A DNA stretch of 64,000 bases from Chthoniobacter flavus Ellin428 (GCF_000173075.1 NZ_ABVL01000001.1:558001-622000), one strand, 5' to 3'; positions 18,457 to 29,074 are shown, counted from the first letter of the stretch. A program made the numbers and translations. Notes: a model not told the origin generated them from the letters alone.

Positions 18457-19068
18457 ATGGCACGTTATACTGGCCCCAAAACAAGAATCAGCCGCCGCTT
18501 CGGAGTCGCCCTCTTCGGCCCCTCGAAGGCGCTGGAGCGCAAGAACTACGGTCCCGGCATGCACGGCCCGAAGGGCTCGCGCCGCAAGCAGTCTGAATAC
18601 GCCATCGCCCTCGGCGAGAAGCAGAAGCTGCGTTACCAATACGGCGTCCTCGAGCGCCAATTCCGCCGCTACTTCACCATCGCCTCCACCCGTCGTGGCG
18701 TGACCGGTGAGATCCTCCTCCAGTTGCTCGAGACCCGTCTCGACAACGTTATCTACCGCCTCGGTTTCGCGAACTCCCGCAGCGCTGCCCGCCAGCTGGT
18801 TTCGCACGGCCACGTGCAGGTCAATGGCCGCAAGGTCGACGTCTCTTCCTTCAACGTTAAGGCTGGTGACGCGATCACGATCAAGGACAAGCCGCAGTCG
18901 CGCCGCCTCGCGGCGAAGAACCTCGAGCTTACCCAGATCACCCCGGTGCCGGAATGGCTCACGGTGGACAAAGAGCAGTTCAGCGGCAAGGTCTCGCGCA
19001 TCCCGTCGCGTGATGAAATCGCCCCGATCGTCAACGAACAGTTGATCGTCGAACTCTACTCCCGCTAA
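18457..19068 (+). CDS. rpsD: 30S ribosomal protein S4
   Basis: S4 nucleates 30S assembly and regulates the alpha operon in E. coli. The 203-residue product has MARYTGPKTRISRRFGVALF at the N-terminus and the S4 RNA-binding domain (LETRLDNVIYRLGFANSRSA, RQLVSHGHVQVNGRKVDVSS). In most bacteria rpoA and rplQ follow; here a terminator comes 20 bases after the stop. Confidence 0.98.
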   Translation: MARYTGPKTRISRRFGVALFGPSKALERKNYGPGMHGPKGSRRKQSEYAIALGEKQKLRYQYGVLERQFRRYFTIASTRRGVTGEILLQLLETRLDNVIYRLGFANSRSAARQLVSHGHVQVNGRKVDVSSFNVKAGDAITIKDKPQSRRLAAKNLELTQITPVPEWLTVDKEQFSGKVSRIPSRDEIAPIVNEQLIVELYSR

Positions 19069-19088
19069 AGCGAACGGAGCTTCATTTT

Positions 19089-19126
19089 ACGGCGCAGGTT
19101 GCCATGTGCAGCCTGCGCCGTTTTTT
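19089..19126 (+). terminator. Rho-independent terminator of the ribosomal cluster
   Basis: ACGGCGCAGG (19089-19098) pairs perfectly with CCTGCGCCGT (19112-19121) across a 13-base loop and is followed by TTTTTT ending at 19126. It lies directly after rpsD and closes the 17-kb cluster. Confidence 0.9.
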
Positions 19127-19138
19127 GTTTGGAGTTCC

Positions 19139-19241
19139 AAGAGCCAGGATCCAAGAGCCAAGAGCCAAGAGCCAAGAGCCAAGTGGTGCCGCAATCTGTC
19201 CCGCCATGGCGGGAGCAGCGGACACTGGGCTCCTGGCTCTT
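19139..19241. repeat. Heptad repeats and inverted repeat in the spacer after rpsD
   Basis: AAGAGCC is repeated four times without change at 19153-19180. The flanking copies AAGAGCCAGGA (19139-19149) and TCCTGGCTCTT (19231-19241) form an 11-bp perfect inverted repeat around them. No gene is seen in this stretch, which lies between two converging transcripts. Confidence 0.8.
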
Positions 19242-19253
19242 GTTACCTGACAC

Positions 19254-19475
19254 TTATTCCAACTCGTCGTCTGGACCCCAGAGGTGCTCTTTCGTCCAGC
19301 GCTTCTCGTACAGCTTGCACAAGCCGATCGCCGGAGCCACGCCGCCGTAGTAAGACGCCGTCGTCGTGTACTGCTTGTCCTCGTCGTAAGTGCCGACGGC
19401 GATCACCACATGGTCGAAGTGCTCGCTGAGCAATTCGAATGCTTTATCGATCATCTGCTGCTGAACTTCGGTCAT
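19254..19475 (-). CDS. Small hypothetical protein
   Basis: This 73-residue acidic protein starts MTEVQQQMIDKAFELLSEHF and has a predicted helix followed by a short strand region (HVVIAVGTY) and a Trp/Tyr-containing C-terminal part ending in several acidic residues. No signal peptide or membrane span is visible. I do not recognise the family. It converges with rpsD and diverges from the MFS gene 144 bases away, so it probably has its own promoter in that gap. Confidence 0.6.
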   Translation of the reverse strand: MTEVQQQMIDKAFELLSEHFDHVVIAVGTYDEDKQYTTTASYYGGVAPAIGLCKLYEKRWTKEHLWGPDDELE

Positions 19476-19619
19476 GCAGGAAAATTGCGAGCGAAACTGA
19501 AAAGTGAAAAGCGGAAAGTTTGCCAGGTGCTGACAATGGAATTGTGGCGCGCGGTGATCGCGATGCGAATGTGATTGCCGAACGATTCCTTTATCACGTC
19601 ATCTTCCGCACGACGCTGC

Positions 19620-21020
19620 ATGACTACATCGCCTGACGCCACTTCCCTCGCTCGCAGCGATGCCGATCGTAACTGGCGGCGCTTCGTGCTCTTCCGCGTG
19701 TTGTTCAATGCGCGGTTTTATTACCCGGTTCTCGCGATTCTCTTTCTCGATCTCGGGCTGAGCGCGGCGGAGTACACGTTGCTCAACTTCGCCTGGGCTC
19801 TGGCCATCGTGTTCACCGATGTGCCTGCAGGTGTGCTCGCCGATCGCATCGGCCGTCGACCGCTCGTCGTCGCGGCCGGCGTGTGCATGGTGGTCGAGAT
19901 GATCCTGCTCAGCATCGCTCCGCAAAATGGCGGGCTCGTCCTGCTGCTCTGTTGCCTGGCCAATCGCATCCTCAGCGGCATCGCTGAGGGCATGGCCAGC
20001 GGCGCCGATGAAGCGCTGGTCTTCGATTCGCTCGCCGAGCGTGGACGTTCCCACGAATGGCCGCTGGTGCTCGATCAGGTGATGCGCTGGCAGGGTGTAG
20101 GGATGATCATCGCGATGATCGTTGGCGGTGCGGTCTACGATCCGTCTTTTCTCAACCACGCGCTGGGCTCCATGGGCTTCGCCATCCATCTCGAGAAAGC
20201 CACCACCATCCGCTTTCCCATCTACCTGAATCTCGCCAGTGCCATCCTGGTGCTAACCTGCGCGTTGGGCATGCGTGAACCCAGCACGCGCATCCGGCAT
20301 GCGGCCCCGGTGAATGGAGAAGGGGAGAACGCGCTCGCCGGTTGCGAACGCACTGCGTGGCAGATCGCCAGTCGAGCGGCCCAGTGGATCTGGCAAACGC
20401 CGACCGCGCTCTTCGTCATCACCGCCGCGGTGCTCATCGATTGCGTCACCCGTCTTTTTCTGACTTTCTCCAGTTCCTATTTTCGCCTCATTCATTTGCC
20501 TGAGGCGCTCTTTGGTTTTATCGGCGCATTGATGGGCGGGCTCGGCCTGCTCGTCTCGCCGATCGCACGGCGCATGGTCACGGCCAACACCATGCTGCGC
20601 AATTATGTCCTGCTGGGCATCGTCGTCCTCGCCGGCCTTTTTGGCGCCGCCTGCCGCTGGACGTATTGGGGCGTCATCTTTCTTCTTCCCCTGGGCGGCG
20701 CCATGACCGCCCTCGGCTATATCGTCTCGTATTATCTCAATGCCCTGGCGGATTCCAGCCACCGCGCCACCGTCCTGTCCTTCAAGGGCGTGGCCATCAA
20801 CCTCGGCTACGGTTTCATCAGTCTGCTCTTCGCGCTCGTCCTCCGCGCTGGCCGCCCCGGCGGTGGCGCTCCCAGTCCCGAAGCGGCCCTGGCGCAAGGT
20901 TTCGCGTTTCTGCCGATCTGGCTCGTCTTCAGTGGAGTGCTGTGCGTCCTCGCTTTTGCGAAACATCGGCGACTTCTGTCTGTGATTCCGAAGGCCGGGG
21001 AGGAAGAGGGGAATTCGTGA
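19620..21020 (+). CDS. MFS family transporter
   Basis: The product (466 residues from ATG 19620) is a 12-helix integral membrane protein of the major facilitator type. The loop after the second helix reads GVLADRIGRRPLVVAAGVCM, matching the conserved MFS motif (D-R-x-G-R-R). A larger hydrophilic loop of about 50 residues lies in the middle (around MREPSTRIRHAAPVNGEGEN), as expected between helices 6 and 7. The substrate cannot be told from sequence. An upstream in-frame ATG at 19575 would add 15 non-conserved residues; 19620 was chosen because the N-terminal cytosolic segment is then of normal length. Confidence 0.85.
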   Translation: MTTSPDATSLARSDADRNWRRFVLFRVLFNARFYYPVLAILFLDLGLSAAEYTLLNFAWALAIVFTDVPAGVLADRIGRRPLVVAAGVCMVVEMILLSIAPQNGGLVLLLCCLANRILSGIAEGMASGADEALVFDSLAERGRSHEWPLVLDQVMRWQGVGMIIAMIVGGAVYDPSFLNHALGSMGFAIHLEKATTIRFPIYLNLASAILVLTCALGMREPSTRIRHAAPVNGEGENALAGCERTAWQIASRAAQWIWQTPTALFVITAAVLIDCVTRLFLTFSSSYFRLIHLPEALFGFIGALMGGLGLLVSPIARRMVTANTMLRNYVLLGIVVLAGLFGAACRWTYWGVIFLLPLGGAMTALGYIVSYYLNALADSSHRATVLSFKGVAINLGYGFISLLFALVLRAGRPGGGAPSPEAALAQGFAFLPIWLVFSGVLCVLAFAKHRRLLSVIPKAGEEEGNS

Positions 21021-21200
21021 CCCTGCCAATCGCTGCGCAACCAACGAACAGTCAGAAGGTAGAATAAAAACGGATGTTCGTCTTTCGTTTCCGAATATCC
21101 GCCTGCGCGTTATACCGTTTCCGTGTAGGAGTATCCTCGCGCCAAAAGTCCGCGAGAATAGGCGCAAGATTAGCTATGTTGTGCCGGCCTCAATAAGCCT

Positions 21201-24200
21201 GTGTTTTTTGCTTCGATAGATCGGAAATGGATTGTGCTGACCGCTTTCGCGTTCGGCTGGTTCGTCGCGCGTGAAGCGCAGGCGGCGCATGACGTGCCGA
21301 TTCGCTTCAATCGCGACATCCGGCCGATTCTCGCGGAGAATTGTTTTGCCTGCCACGGACCGGACCCGATTGCCCGGAAGGCTTCGCTGCGGCTGGATCA
21401 GCAGGAAGGGTTTTTCGGGAAGCGCAAAGACGGGCCGGTCGTCATCCCCGGCAAGCCGGAGAAAAGCCCTCTTTACGAACGGTTGACTTCGCACGACCGG
21501 GACGAAGTCATGCCGCCGCCGAAGTCGCGTCATGTCTTGCAACCGGAACAGATTGCACTCTTTCGCCGCTGGATCGCCCAAGGAGCGCCCTGGCAACCGC
21601 ACTGGTCATTGATCAAGCCAGAGCGGCCGGAACTGCCGGCGGTAAAAGACGCGCAGTGGGTGCGCAACCCGATCGATCGCTTCACGCTGGCGAAATTGGA
21701 AAGCAACGGACTGGCGCCCGCGGCGGAAGCCGATCCGCGCGCGCTCGTGCGGCGGGTTTCGCTGGATCTCACGGGCTTGCCGCCGGAACCAGCGCTCGTC
21801 GAGCAATTCGTGGCGGACAAAAGCGTGGATCGTTACGAGAAGTTGGTCGATCAACTGATGGCCTCGCCGCACTACGGCGAGCACCGGGCGCGTTACTGGC
21901 TGGATGCCGCCCGCTATGCCGACACGCACGGCATGAACCTGGATAACTACGTCGAAGCTTGGCCCTATCGCGACTGGGTGATCGAGGCCTTCAACCGAAA
22001 CATGCCGTTCGATCAATTCACCATCGAGCAAATCGCCGGCGACCTGCTGCCGCATCCCACGCCAGCGCAGTTGATCGCCACCGGCTTCCATCGCTGCAAT
22101 ATCACGACCTCTGAAGGCGGCGTCATTCCCGAGGAGAGCCTCGCCAATTATGCACGTGATCGCGTGGAGACGACCTCTTGGGTGTGGCTGGGACTCACCG
22201 CGAATTGCGCGGTATGCCACGACCACAAGTTCGATCCGATCACGACGAAGGATTTTTACGCGATGAGCGCATTCTTTCGGAATACGACGCAGGAGGGGAA
22301 TGACAAGGGCATCCGTGATACGCCGCCAGTTTTTGTGTCGCCGGCGAGCCAGGACGCAGGGCGCTGGAAGACAATTCCGCAGGAAATCGCCGCCGGGAAG
22401 TCCGCGATGGCAGAGCGCCGCCAGCAACTTGCCCCCGAGTTCCAGCGCTGGTCGCAATTGCTCACCCCGCAACAGCTCAGCGCGCGGATTCAAGGCAATG
22501 TGCTCTCCTTTCCTTTGGACGAAGGCGCATCCCGGGAGTTACACGGGACGGTCAGTGGCCACCCGCAAACCGTGGCGGGGACAAAGGAATATCAAAGCCG
22601 CGCGGGCAAGACCGGCCAGGCGCTGGTGGTCGATCATGAGACGACCCTGGATTTTGGCGACGTCGCGGACCTTGAGTGGAACCAGCCTTTTTCGGTGAGC
22701 GTCTCATTTCGTAAGGACGGGAGCGGGACGTTGATCTCGCGTGTAGATCCAAAGAACGGTTTTCGCGGTTGGTCGATCGCCATCAAGGAGCAGGACATTT
22801 ACGTCTATCTCGTGCACGAATTCCCTCGGAACGCCTTACTTGCCATTGCGAGTGATAGCACCACCACACCGCCCTCGGGCTGGAAGGATCTGACCGTGAC
22901 GTATGATGGCTCCGGCCATAGCAAAGGCGTCCGCGTTTTTATCGATGGCCAGCGGATGGATATGCGAACGACTGAGGATAGCCTTTCTGGTTCGATTCGC
23001 AGTGCCGTTCCCCTGCAACTCGGGCGTCTGGTCGGCCGGCAATACTTCACCGGAGCAGTGCAGAATCTGCAGATTTGCGATCGCGCTCTCTCGCCGGTCG
23101 AGATTCGCGGATTGCACGAGGCGCCCGACGTCCTCCGTTCGCTGTCCGCGCCGGCGGCGAACCGCACGGCGCGAGACAAGGAAGAACTCTTCGATGTTTA
23201 TCTCGCGGGCGACGCGAAGGCGGCGGCCATCTCGCACCAACTCGCCAAGCTGGAAGCCGAAAAGCAAACGATCCAGGATCACAGCACCGTCTCTCCCATT
23301 CAGGAAAGAGCGCATGGATTCGACACCCGCAGCCTACGTCCTGCGCCGCGGGCAGTACGATCAGCCCGGCGAAAAGGTCGAGGCGGCGGTGCTCTCCGCC
23401 CTCCCGCCCATGCCGAAGAATGCGCCGCGGAATCGTCTTGGTCTTGCCCAATGGCTGGTCGATCGCGAAAACCCGCTGACGGCACGAGTCACCGTCAATC
23501 GCCTGTGGCAGGAGGTTTTCGGCACGGGATTGGTCAGGACCGCGGAAGACTTCGGCATCATGGGCGAGGCCCCATCGCACCCCGAGCTGCTCGACTGGCT
23601 GGCCGTGGAATTCATGGAGAGCGGCTGGGACGTGAAGCACATCATGCGGCTTATCGTCACAAGCGCGACCTACCGGCAGGCGGCGGTGTTAACGCCGGAG
23701 AAAATCGAGCGCGATCCACAGAATCGGTTGCTCTCGCGGGGACCGCGTTTCCGCATGGACGCGGAGATGGTGCGGGATTACGCGCTGGCCGCGAGCGGGG
23801 AGCTTTCGCCGAAGATCGGTGGGGCAAGTGTGAAGCCGTATCAACCCGACGGCGTGTGGGAAGCGGTGGCGATTCCGGTGAGCAACACGCGCAGCTACCA
23901 ACGCGACAGCGGCGAGGCGCTTTATCGGCGCAGCATTTACACCTTTTGGAAACGCAGCGCGCCGCCGGCGGCCCTGGAGACTTTCAATGCGCCGACGCGC
24001 GAGACTTCCTGTCTGCGGCGTGAGCGGACCGACACACCGCTGCAGGCGCTCGTCACCCTCAATGCCACTCAATTTGTGGAAGCCGCGCGGGTGCTTGCCA
24101 CCCACGCCTTCGTCGCCACGGGCGGCGATGACGAGCAGGTGATTCAGTATATGGCCGCACATTTGCTTTGCCGGCCGCTGCGCGGTAACGAGGAGGCGAT

Positions 24201-24378
24201 GGTGAAGAAAAATCAGCAGGAACTGCTCGCCTACTATTCCGCGCATCCGGATGACACCAAGGCGCTGCTGTCGGTGGGCGATGCGCCACTCGACAGCACC
24301 GTGCCGACACCGCAACTCGCGGCCTGGACCATGACCTGCAACCAGCTCATGAACCTCGACGAGGTCCTGAACAAATAG
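21201..24378 (+). CDS. PSD1/DUF1549/DUF1553 protein, copy 1 (frameshifted)
   Basis: This is a large exported protein (about 1,058 residues if repaired) of the family that carries an N-terminal planctomycete-type cytochrome C domain (ENCFACHG, one haem c site), DUF1549 (NPIDRFTLAKLESN onward; a second CxxCH in CAVCHDHKFDPI), a LamG/concanavalin-like insert (residues about 430-600) and DUF1553 (NRLWQEVFGTGLVRTAEDFG). A signal peptide ends at about AQA-AHD. The GTG at 21201 is the only workable start. The reading frame breaks at AAA 23305-23307: removing one A gives IQEERMDS, matching IQQERMNS in copy 2. Related genes are often found in polysaccharide- or sulfated-compound-degradation loci; the exact reaction is unknown. 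Confidence 0.85.
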
Positions 24379-24386
24379 CGAATCGT

Positions 24387-25841
24387 ATGAATCCCCTGGA
24401 CGCTCATTCCCTCTACGAAACGCGCCGCCGCTTTCTCGGTCGTGGGGCCAATGTGCTTGGCTTCGCCGCACTGGCTTCGCTGTTCGGGCGCGATCCGCAC
24501 GCGCTGGCGGCGGAAGCCGCCGCGCCGCTCGCCACACACTTCGCCCCCAAGGCGAAACAGATCATCTACCTGCACATGGTGGGCGGCCCTTCGCAGATGG
24601 ATCTTTTCGATCCCAAGCCGGAAATGGCGAAGTGGTACAACAAGGATTTGCCGGATTCCGTGCGCCAGGGGCAGCGGCTCACGACCATGACCAGCGGGCA
24701 GACGCGCTTCCCCATCGCACCGTCGAAATACAAATTTGCCCGATACGGCCAGTGCGGGATGTCGATGAACGCGGAGTTGCTGCCGAATCTAAGCCGATGC
24801 GCCGATGATCTCTGCCTGATTCGCTCGATGAATACCGAGGCGATCAATCACGAACCGGCGATCACCTTCATGCAGACGGGCAATCAGGTGACCGGGCGCC
24901 CGTGTCTCGGCTCGTGGGCGAGTTACGGGCTCGGCTCGTTGAATCAGAATCTGCCCACCTTCGTCGTCCTCGTGGCTGAGCCTACCCGGCAGGACCAATT
25001 CCAGGCGATCTCGGCGAAGCTCTGGTCGGCGGGCTATCTGCCCGGGGAGCACGCCGGCGTGGCCTTTCGCAGCAAGGGAGATCCGATCCTTTTCATCAAT
25101 AACCCGCCGGGAGTGCCGGCGGCGATTCGGCGCAAGACGCTCGATGGCATCGACGCGTTGAATCAGATGAACTACGCAACCGTGGGCGATCCGGAAACAC
25201 ACACCCGCATCGCGCAATACGAGATGGCGTATCGCATGCAGGCGAGCGTGCCGGAGCTCACGAATCTGGCCAGCGAACCGGCGGCGACGTTTGAGCTCTA
25301 CGGGGAGGAGGCGAAAAAGGCGGGGACCTTTGCCAATTCCGCATTGCTCGCCCGTCGGTTGGTGGAGCGTGGCGTTCGGTTCGTGCAGATTTATCACAAC
25401 AACTGGGATAACCACTTTGACGTCGCGGGACGGTTACCCGCCCAGTGCCGGGATGTGGATCGCCCGTGCTACGCGCTCATTCAGGATTTGAAAAAGCGAG
25501 GGATGCTCGACGAAACGCTCATCATCTGGGGCGGCGAATTTGGGCGGACGATTTATTCGCAAGGCGATCTCTCGACGACCAATTACGGCCGCGATCACCA
25601 CCCACGGTGTTTTAGCATGTGGATGGCCGGCGGAGGAACCAAGGCTGGGACGAGCTATGGCGAGACCGATGATTTCTCCTACAACATCGTCCGCGATCCG
25701 GTTTCGGTGCACGACCTGCACGCCACGATTTTGCAGCTCCTCGGGTTCGATCATCGGCGCCTGACGTACCGCTACCAAGGCCTCGATGGCCGGCTCACCG
25801 GCGTCGAAGAAGCGAACGTGGTGAAGGGATTGCTGGGCTAA
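24387..25841 (+). CDS. DUF1501 (sulfatase-like) protein, copy 1
   Basis: The 484-residue product belongs to the DUF1501 family, which shares the alkaline phosphatase/sulfatase fold and nearly always accompanies PSD1/DUF1553 genes in this phylum. The start has a Tat-like motif (ETRRRFLGRGANVLGFAALA), so export in folded form is likely. Characteristic stretches are HMVGGPSQMDLFDPKPEMAK, RSMNTEAINHEPAITFMQTG and, near the end, IIWGGEFGRT. It begins 8 bases after copy 1 of the PSD1 gene, indicating an operon. Confidence 0.9.
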   Translation: MNPLDAHSLYETRRRFLGRGANVLGFAALASLFGRDPHALAAEAAAPLATHFAPKAKQIIYLHMVGGPSQMDLFDPKPEMAKWYNKDLPDSVRQGQRLTTMTSGQTRFPIAPSKYKFARYGQCGMSMNAELLPNLSRCADDLCLIRSMNTEAINHEPAITFMQTGNQVTGRPCLGSWASYGLGSLNQNLPTFVVLVAEPTRQDQFQAISAKLWSAGYLPGEHAGVAFRSKGDPILFINNPPGVPAAIRRKTLDGIDALNQMNYATVGDPETHTRIAQYEMAYRMQASVPELTNLASEPAATFELYGEEAKKAGTFANSALLARRLVERGVRFVQIYHNNWDNHFDVAGRLPAQCRDVDRPCYALIQDLKKRGMLDETLIIWGGEFGRTIYSQGDLSTTNYGRDHHPRCFSMWMAGGGTKAGTSYGETDDFSYNIVRDPVSVHDLHATILQLLGFDHRRLTYRYQGLDGRLTGVEEANVVKGLLG

Positions 25842-25924
25842 AGTCCGCAAATCGGTGAACTTTGCGGCAGCAGGCGTGGGAATAGCTACCCTTCCGAGAA
25901 TCGATTACGCTCGTGACTTTTGAA

Positions 25925-28900
25925 ATGATGAAAAGGAAGTGCCTCTTGTTCATCACCGCTTTCGCGATCTGCCCGCTCATGGGAGGTCGGATACAGGCGG
26001 CGGATGCTCCGATGCGCTTCAATCGCGATATCCGCCCCATCCTGGCGGAGAATTGTTTTGCCTGTCATGGGCCGGATCCGATTGCGCGCAAGGCTTCGCT
26101 GCGACTGGACCAGGTGGAAGGGTTTTTCGGGAAGCGCAAAGGCGGGCCCGTCGTCATCAAAGGCTGGCCGGAGAAAAGTCCGCTCTATCGGCGGCTGTCT
26201 TCCAAGGACGAGGACGAGGTCATGCCTCCGCCGGAGTCGCATCATGAGCTGACGCCGCAGCAGATAGCGCTCTTTCGCAAGTGGATCGCTCAGGGGGCGC
26301 CGTGGCAGCCACATTGGTCCTTCATCAAGCCGGAGCGACCACCCCTTCCATTGACGAAGGACACGAGTTGGGCGCGAAATCCGATCGATCGTTTTGTGCA
26401 GGCCAAGCTGGAGAGCCATGGACTGGCGCCAGCGCGGGAGGCGGATCCGCGCGCCTTGGTGCGGCGGGTTTCGCTGGATTTGACCGGCCTGCCGCCCGCG
26501 CCGGAAATCATCGACCACTTTCTCCATGACCCGGCTCCCGACCGCTATGAAAAGCTGGTCGATCGTTTGATGGCGTCTCCACGTTATGGCGAACATCGAG
26601 CCCGTTACTGGCTCGACGCTGCGCGTTATGCGGACACCCACGGGCTCAATGCCGATAACTATAGCGAGGAGTGGCCTTATCGCGATTGGGTGATCGATGC
26701 CTTCAATCGGAACATGCCGTTTGATCAGTTTACCATCGAACAGATCGCCGGCGATTTGCTTCCGCATCCCACGCAATCGCAACTGATTGCCACCGGCTTT
26801 CATCGTTGCAATATGACCACTTCGGAGGGGGGGACATTTCCCGACGAAAATCTCAGCAACTACGCGCGAGAGCGCGTGGAGACGACCTCGTGGGTCTGGC
26901 TGGGGCTGACGGCGAATTGTGCAGTGTGTCACGATCACAAGTTCGACCCGATCACGACGAAAGACTTTTATGCGATGAGCGCATTCTTTCGCAATACCAC
27001 CCAGGAAGGCCTGGACAACGACGTTCGCGATACCGCGCCGGTGTTGGTCATGCCGTCCGACAAGGATGCGCCGCGCTGGAAAGCGTTGCCGCAGGAAATT
27101 GGGGCCATCGATGCGGAGCTGGCTGCGCGGCGCAAGCAAATCGAGCCAGATTTTCAGAATTGGTCTCGAACGGTCACCGCGGAGAAAATCCGCGCGCGGA
27201 TCAAAGGCAACGTTGTCTCGCTGCCTTTGGATGAAGGCAACGTCAAGGAATTGCACGGTACGGTCGCGGGTTCTCCTCGCACGCTGGCGCGGCAGCAGGA
27301 CTACCTCACTGAGCCGGGCAAAGCGGGGCAGGCGCTGGTCATCGACAAAGACACAACGCTGGATCTCGGCGACGTTGCGAATTTCGAGCGAGACCAACCC
27401 TTTTCGGTAAGCGCCTGGATTCGTACTTCCGGCGACGGCACGCTCCTTTCACGCGTGGATCCGGCGAAGGGATACCGCGGTTGGTCGATCGCCATCAAGG
27501 AGCAGAAGATCTTCGTTTATCTAGTGGAACGGTGGCGGGACGAGGCGATCCTGGCCATCGCTACCGATGCCAAGATGAAGCTCAATGAATGGAGCCATAT
27601 AGCGGTGACGTATGATGGCTCTGGCAAGGGATCCGGGATCCGCGTGTTTGTGAATGGAAAGCCGATTGAAGTGCGGGACAATGGCTACACGTTAACGGAT
27701 TCGATCCGTGTTGCGGCACCGCTTCGCCTCGGGCAGCAGGGAGGGCGCCAGTCCTTCACCGGCGCGGTCCAGGAGGTCCAGGTTTTCGATCGCGCCCTGA
27801 CCTCGGTGGAAGTACGAGGGTTACTTCATCTGCTCGACGTTCTGCATCCGACTGGAGGGGATATGGGGCGGAATGCGGAGCAACTCTCCGACGTTTATCT
27901 GGCGGGAGATCCCGGGGCAGTCGACATCTTGCGCAAACTCGACCGGCTCGAGGCGGAAAAACAAAGCATCTACGACCGCTGTGTCGTCTCACCGATTCAG
28001 CAGGAACGCATGAATTCCAAGCCCACGGCGCACATTCTTCGCCGCGGACAATACGAACAACCGGGTGAAGAAGTAGGCCCGGCCGTTTTTTCCGCGTTGC
28101 ACCCCATGCCGAAGAATGCGCCGCGCAATCGACTCGGCCTGGCCCAATGGCTGGTCGATCCTGCCAATCCGCTCACCGCCCGAGTGATCGTGAATCGTCT
28201 GTGGCAGGAGGTCTTCGGGACGGGGTTGGTGAAGACAGCGGAGGATTTCGGCATCATGGGCGAACCGCCATCGCATCCGGAGTTGCTCGACTGGCTGGCC
28301 GTGGAATTCCGCGAGAGCGGTTGGGACATGAAGCACATCATGCGGCTGATCGTGACCAGCGCGACCTATCGGCAAGCCGTGGTGCTGACCCCGGAAAAAA
28401 TCGAGCACGACCCGCAGAACCGGCTGCTTTCCCGGGGACCGCGCTTCCGGATGGATGCCGAAATGGTGCGCGACTATGCGCTGGCGGCCAGCGGCGAACT
28501 GTCGTCGACCATCGGTGGTGCGAGCGCGAAGCCATATCAACCGGAGGGGGTGTGGGAAACGATTGCGCTTCCCGCCAGCAACACGCGCGTCTACCAGCAA
28601 GACCACGGTGAGAACCTTTATCGCCGCAGTCTCTACACCTTCTGGAAACGCAGTGCACCACCACCGGCGATGGAGGCTTTCAATGCGCCGACCCGCGAGA
28701 CCTCCTGCCTGCGCCGCGAGCGCACCGATACTCCGCTACAGGCGTTGGTGACGATGAACGATACCCAGTTTGTTGAAGCAGCGCGCGTGTTGGCGAGCCA
28801 CGCCTTTGCGGCGGGGGCGGGCAATGGTGAAAGAACGATCGACTACATCGCGGAGAGTCTGCTCTGCCGGCCCCTCCGTCCGGAGGAAGAGACGATCGTG

Positions 28901-29074
28901 CGGAAAAACCAAAACCGCTGGCGCGCTTATTACCTCGATCACCCCGAGGATGCCAAAGCCCTGCTGGCAATCGGTGAGACGCCGGTGAATGGCTCCCTGC
29001 CGGCGCCGGAGTTAGCCGCCTGGACGATGACCTGCAATCAATTGATGAACCTCGATGAGGTCCTGAACAAATAG
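25925..29074 (+). CDS. PSD1/DUF1549/DUF1553 protein, copy 2 (intact)
   Basis: This 1,049-residue copy has the same architecture as copy 1: signal peptide (MMKRKCLLFITAFAICPLMG then IQAADAP), ENCFACHG haem c site, DUF1549, a second CAVCHDHKFDPI site, a LamG-like insert and DUF1553 (NRLWQEVFGTGLVKTAEDFG). The reading frame is continuous, so it is probably the functional version. ATG 25925 was chosen over the GTG at 25913 because it begins directly with the basic signal-peptide head. Confidence 0.9.
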   Translation: MMKRKCLLFITAFAICPLMGGRIQAADAPMRFNRDIRPILAENCFACHGPDPIARKASLRLDQVEGFFGKRKGGPVVIKGWPEKSPLYRRLSSKDEDEVMPPPESHHELTPQQIALFRKWIAQGAPWQPHWSFIKPERPPLPLTKDTSWARNPIDRFVQAKLESHGLAPAREADPRALVRRVSLDLTGLPPAPEIIDHFLHDPAPDRYEKLVDRLMASPRYGEHRARYWLDAARYADTHGLNADNYSEEWPYRDWVIDAFNRNMPFDQFTIEQIAGDLLPHPTQSQLIATGFHRCNMTTSEGGTFPDENLSNYARERVETTSWVWLGLTANCAVCHDHKFDPITTKDFYAMSAFFRNTTQEGLDNDVRDTAPVLVMPSDKDAPRWKALPQEIGAIDAELAARRKQIEPDFQNWSRTVTAEKIRARIKGNVVSLPLDEGNVKELHGTVAGSPRTLARQQDYLTEPGKAGQALVIDKDTTLDLGDVANFERDQPFSVSAWIRTSGDGTLLSRVDPAKGYRGWSIAIKEQKIFVYLVERWRDEAILAIATDAKMKLNEWSHIAVTYDGSGKGSGIRVFVNGKPIEVRDNGYTLTDSIRVAAPLRLGQQGGRQSFTGAVQEVQVFDRALTSVEVRGLLHLLDVLHPTGGDMGRNAEQLSDVYLAGDPGAVDILRKLDRLEAEKQSIYDRCVVSPIQQERMNSKPTAHILRRGQYEQPGEEVGPAVFSALHPMPKNAPRNRLGLAQWLVDPANPLTARVIVNRLWQEVFGTGLVKTAEDFGIMGEPPSHPELLDWLAVEFRESGWDMKHIMRLIVTSATYRQAVVLTPEKIEHDPQNRLLSRGPRFRMDAEMVRDYALAASGELSSTIGGASAKPYQPEGVWETIALPASNTRVYQQDHGENLYRRSLYTFWKRSAPPPAMEAFNAPTRETSCLRRERTDTPLQALVTMNDTQFVEAARVLASHAFAAGAGNGERTIDYIAESLLCRPLRPEEETIVRKNQNRWRAYYLDHPEDAKALLAIGETPVNGSLPAPELAAWTMTCNQLMNLDEVLNK

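Noticed and set aside
19139..19241. CRISPR array in the AAGAGCC repeat region
   Set aside because: The units are 7 bases with no spacers and no cas gene is nearby.
19472..19708. 78-codon minus-strand frame over the MFS start
   Set aside because: Overlaps the more credible MFS start and has low-complexity, Arg/Ser-rich sequence.
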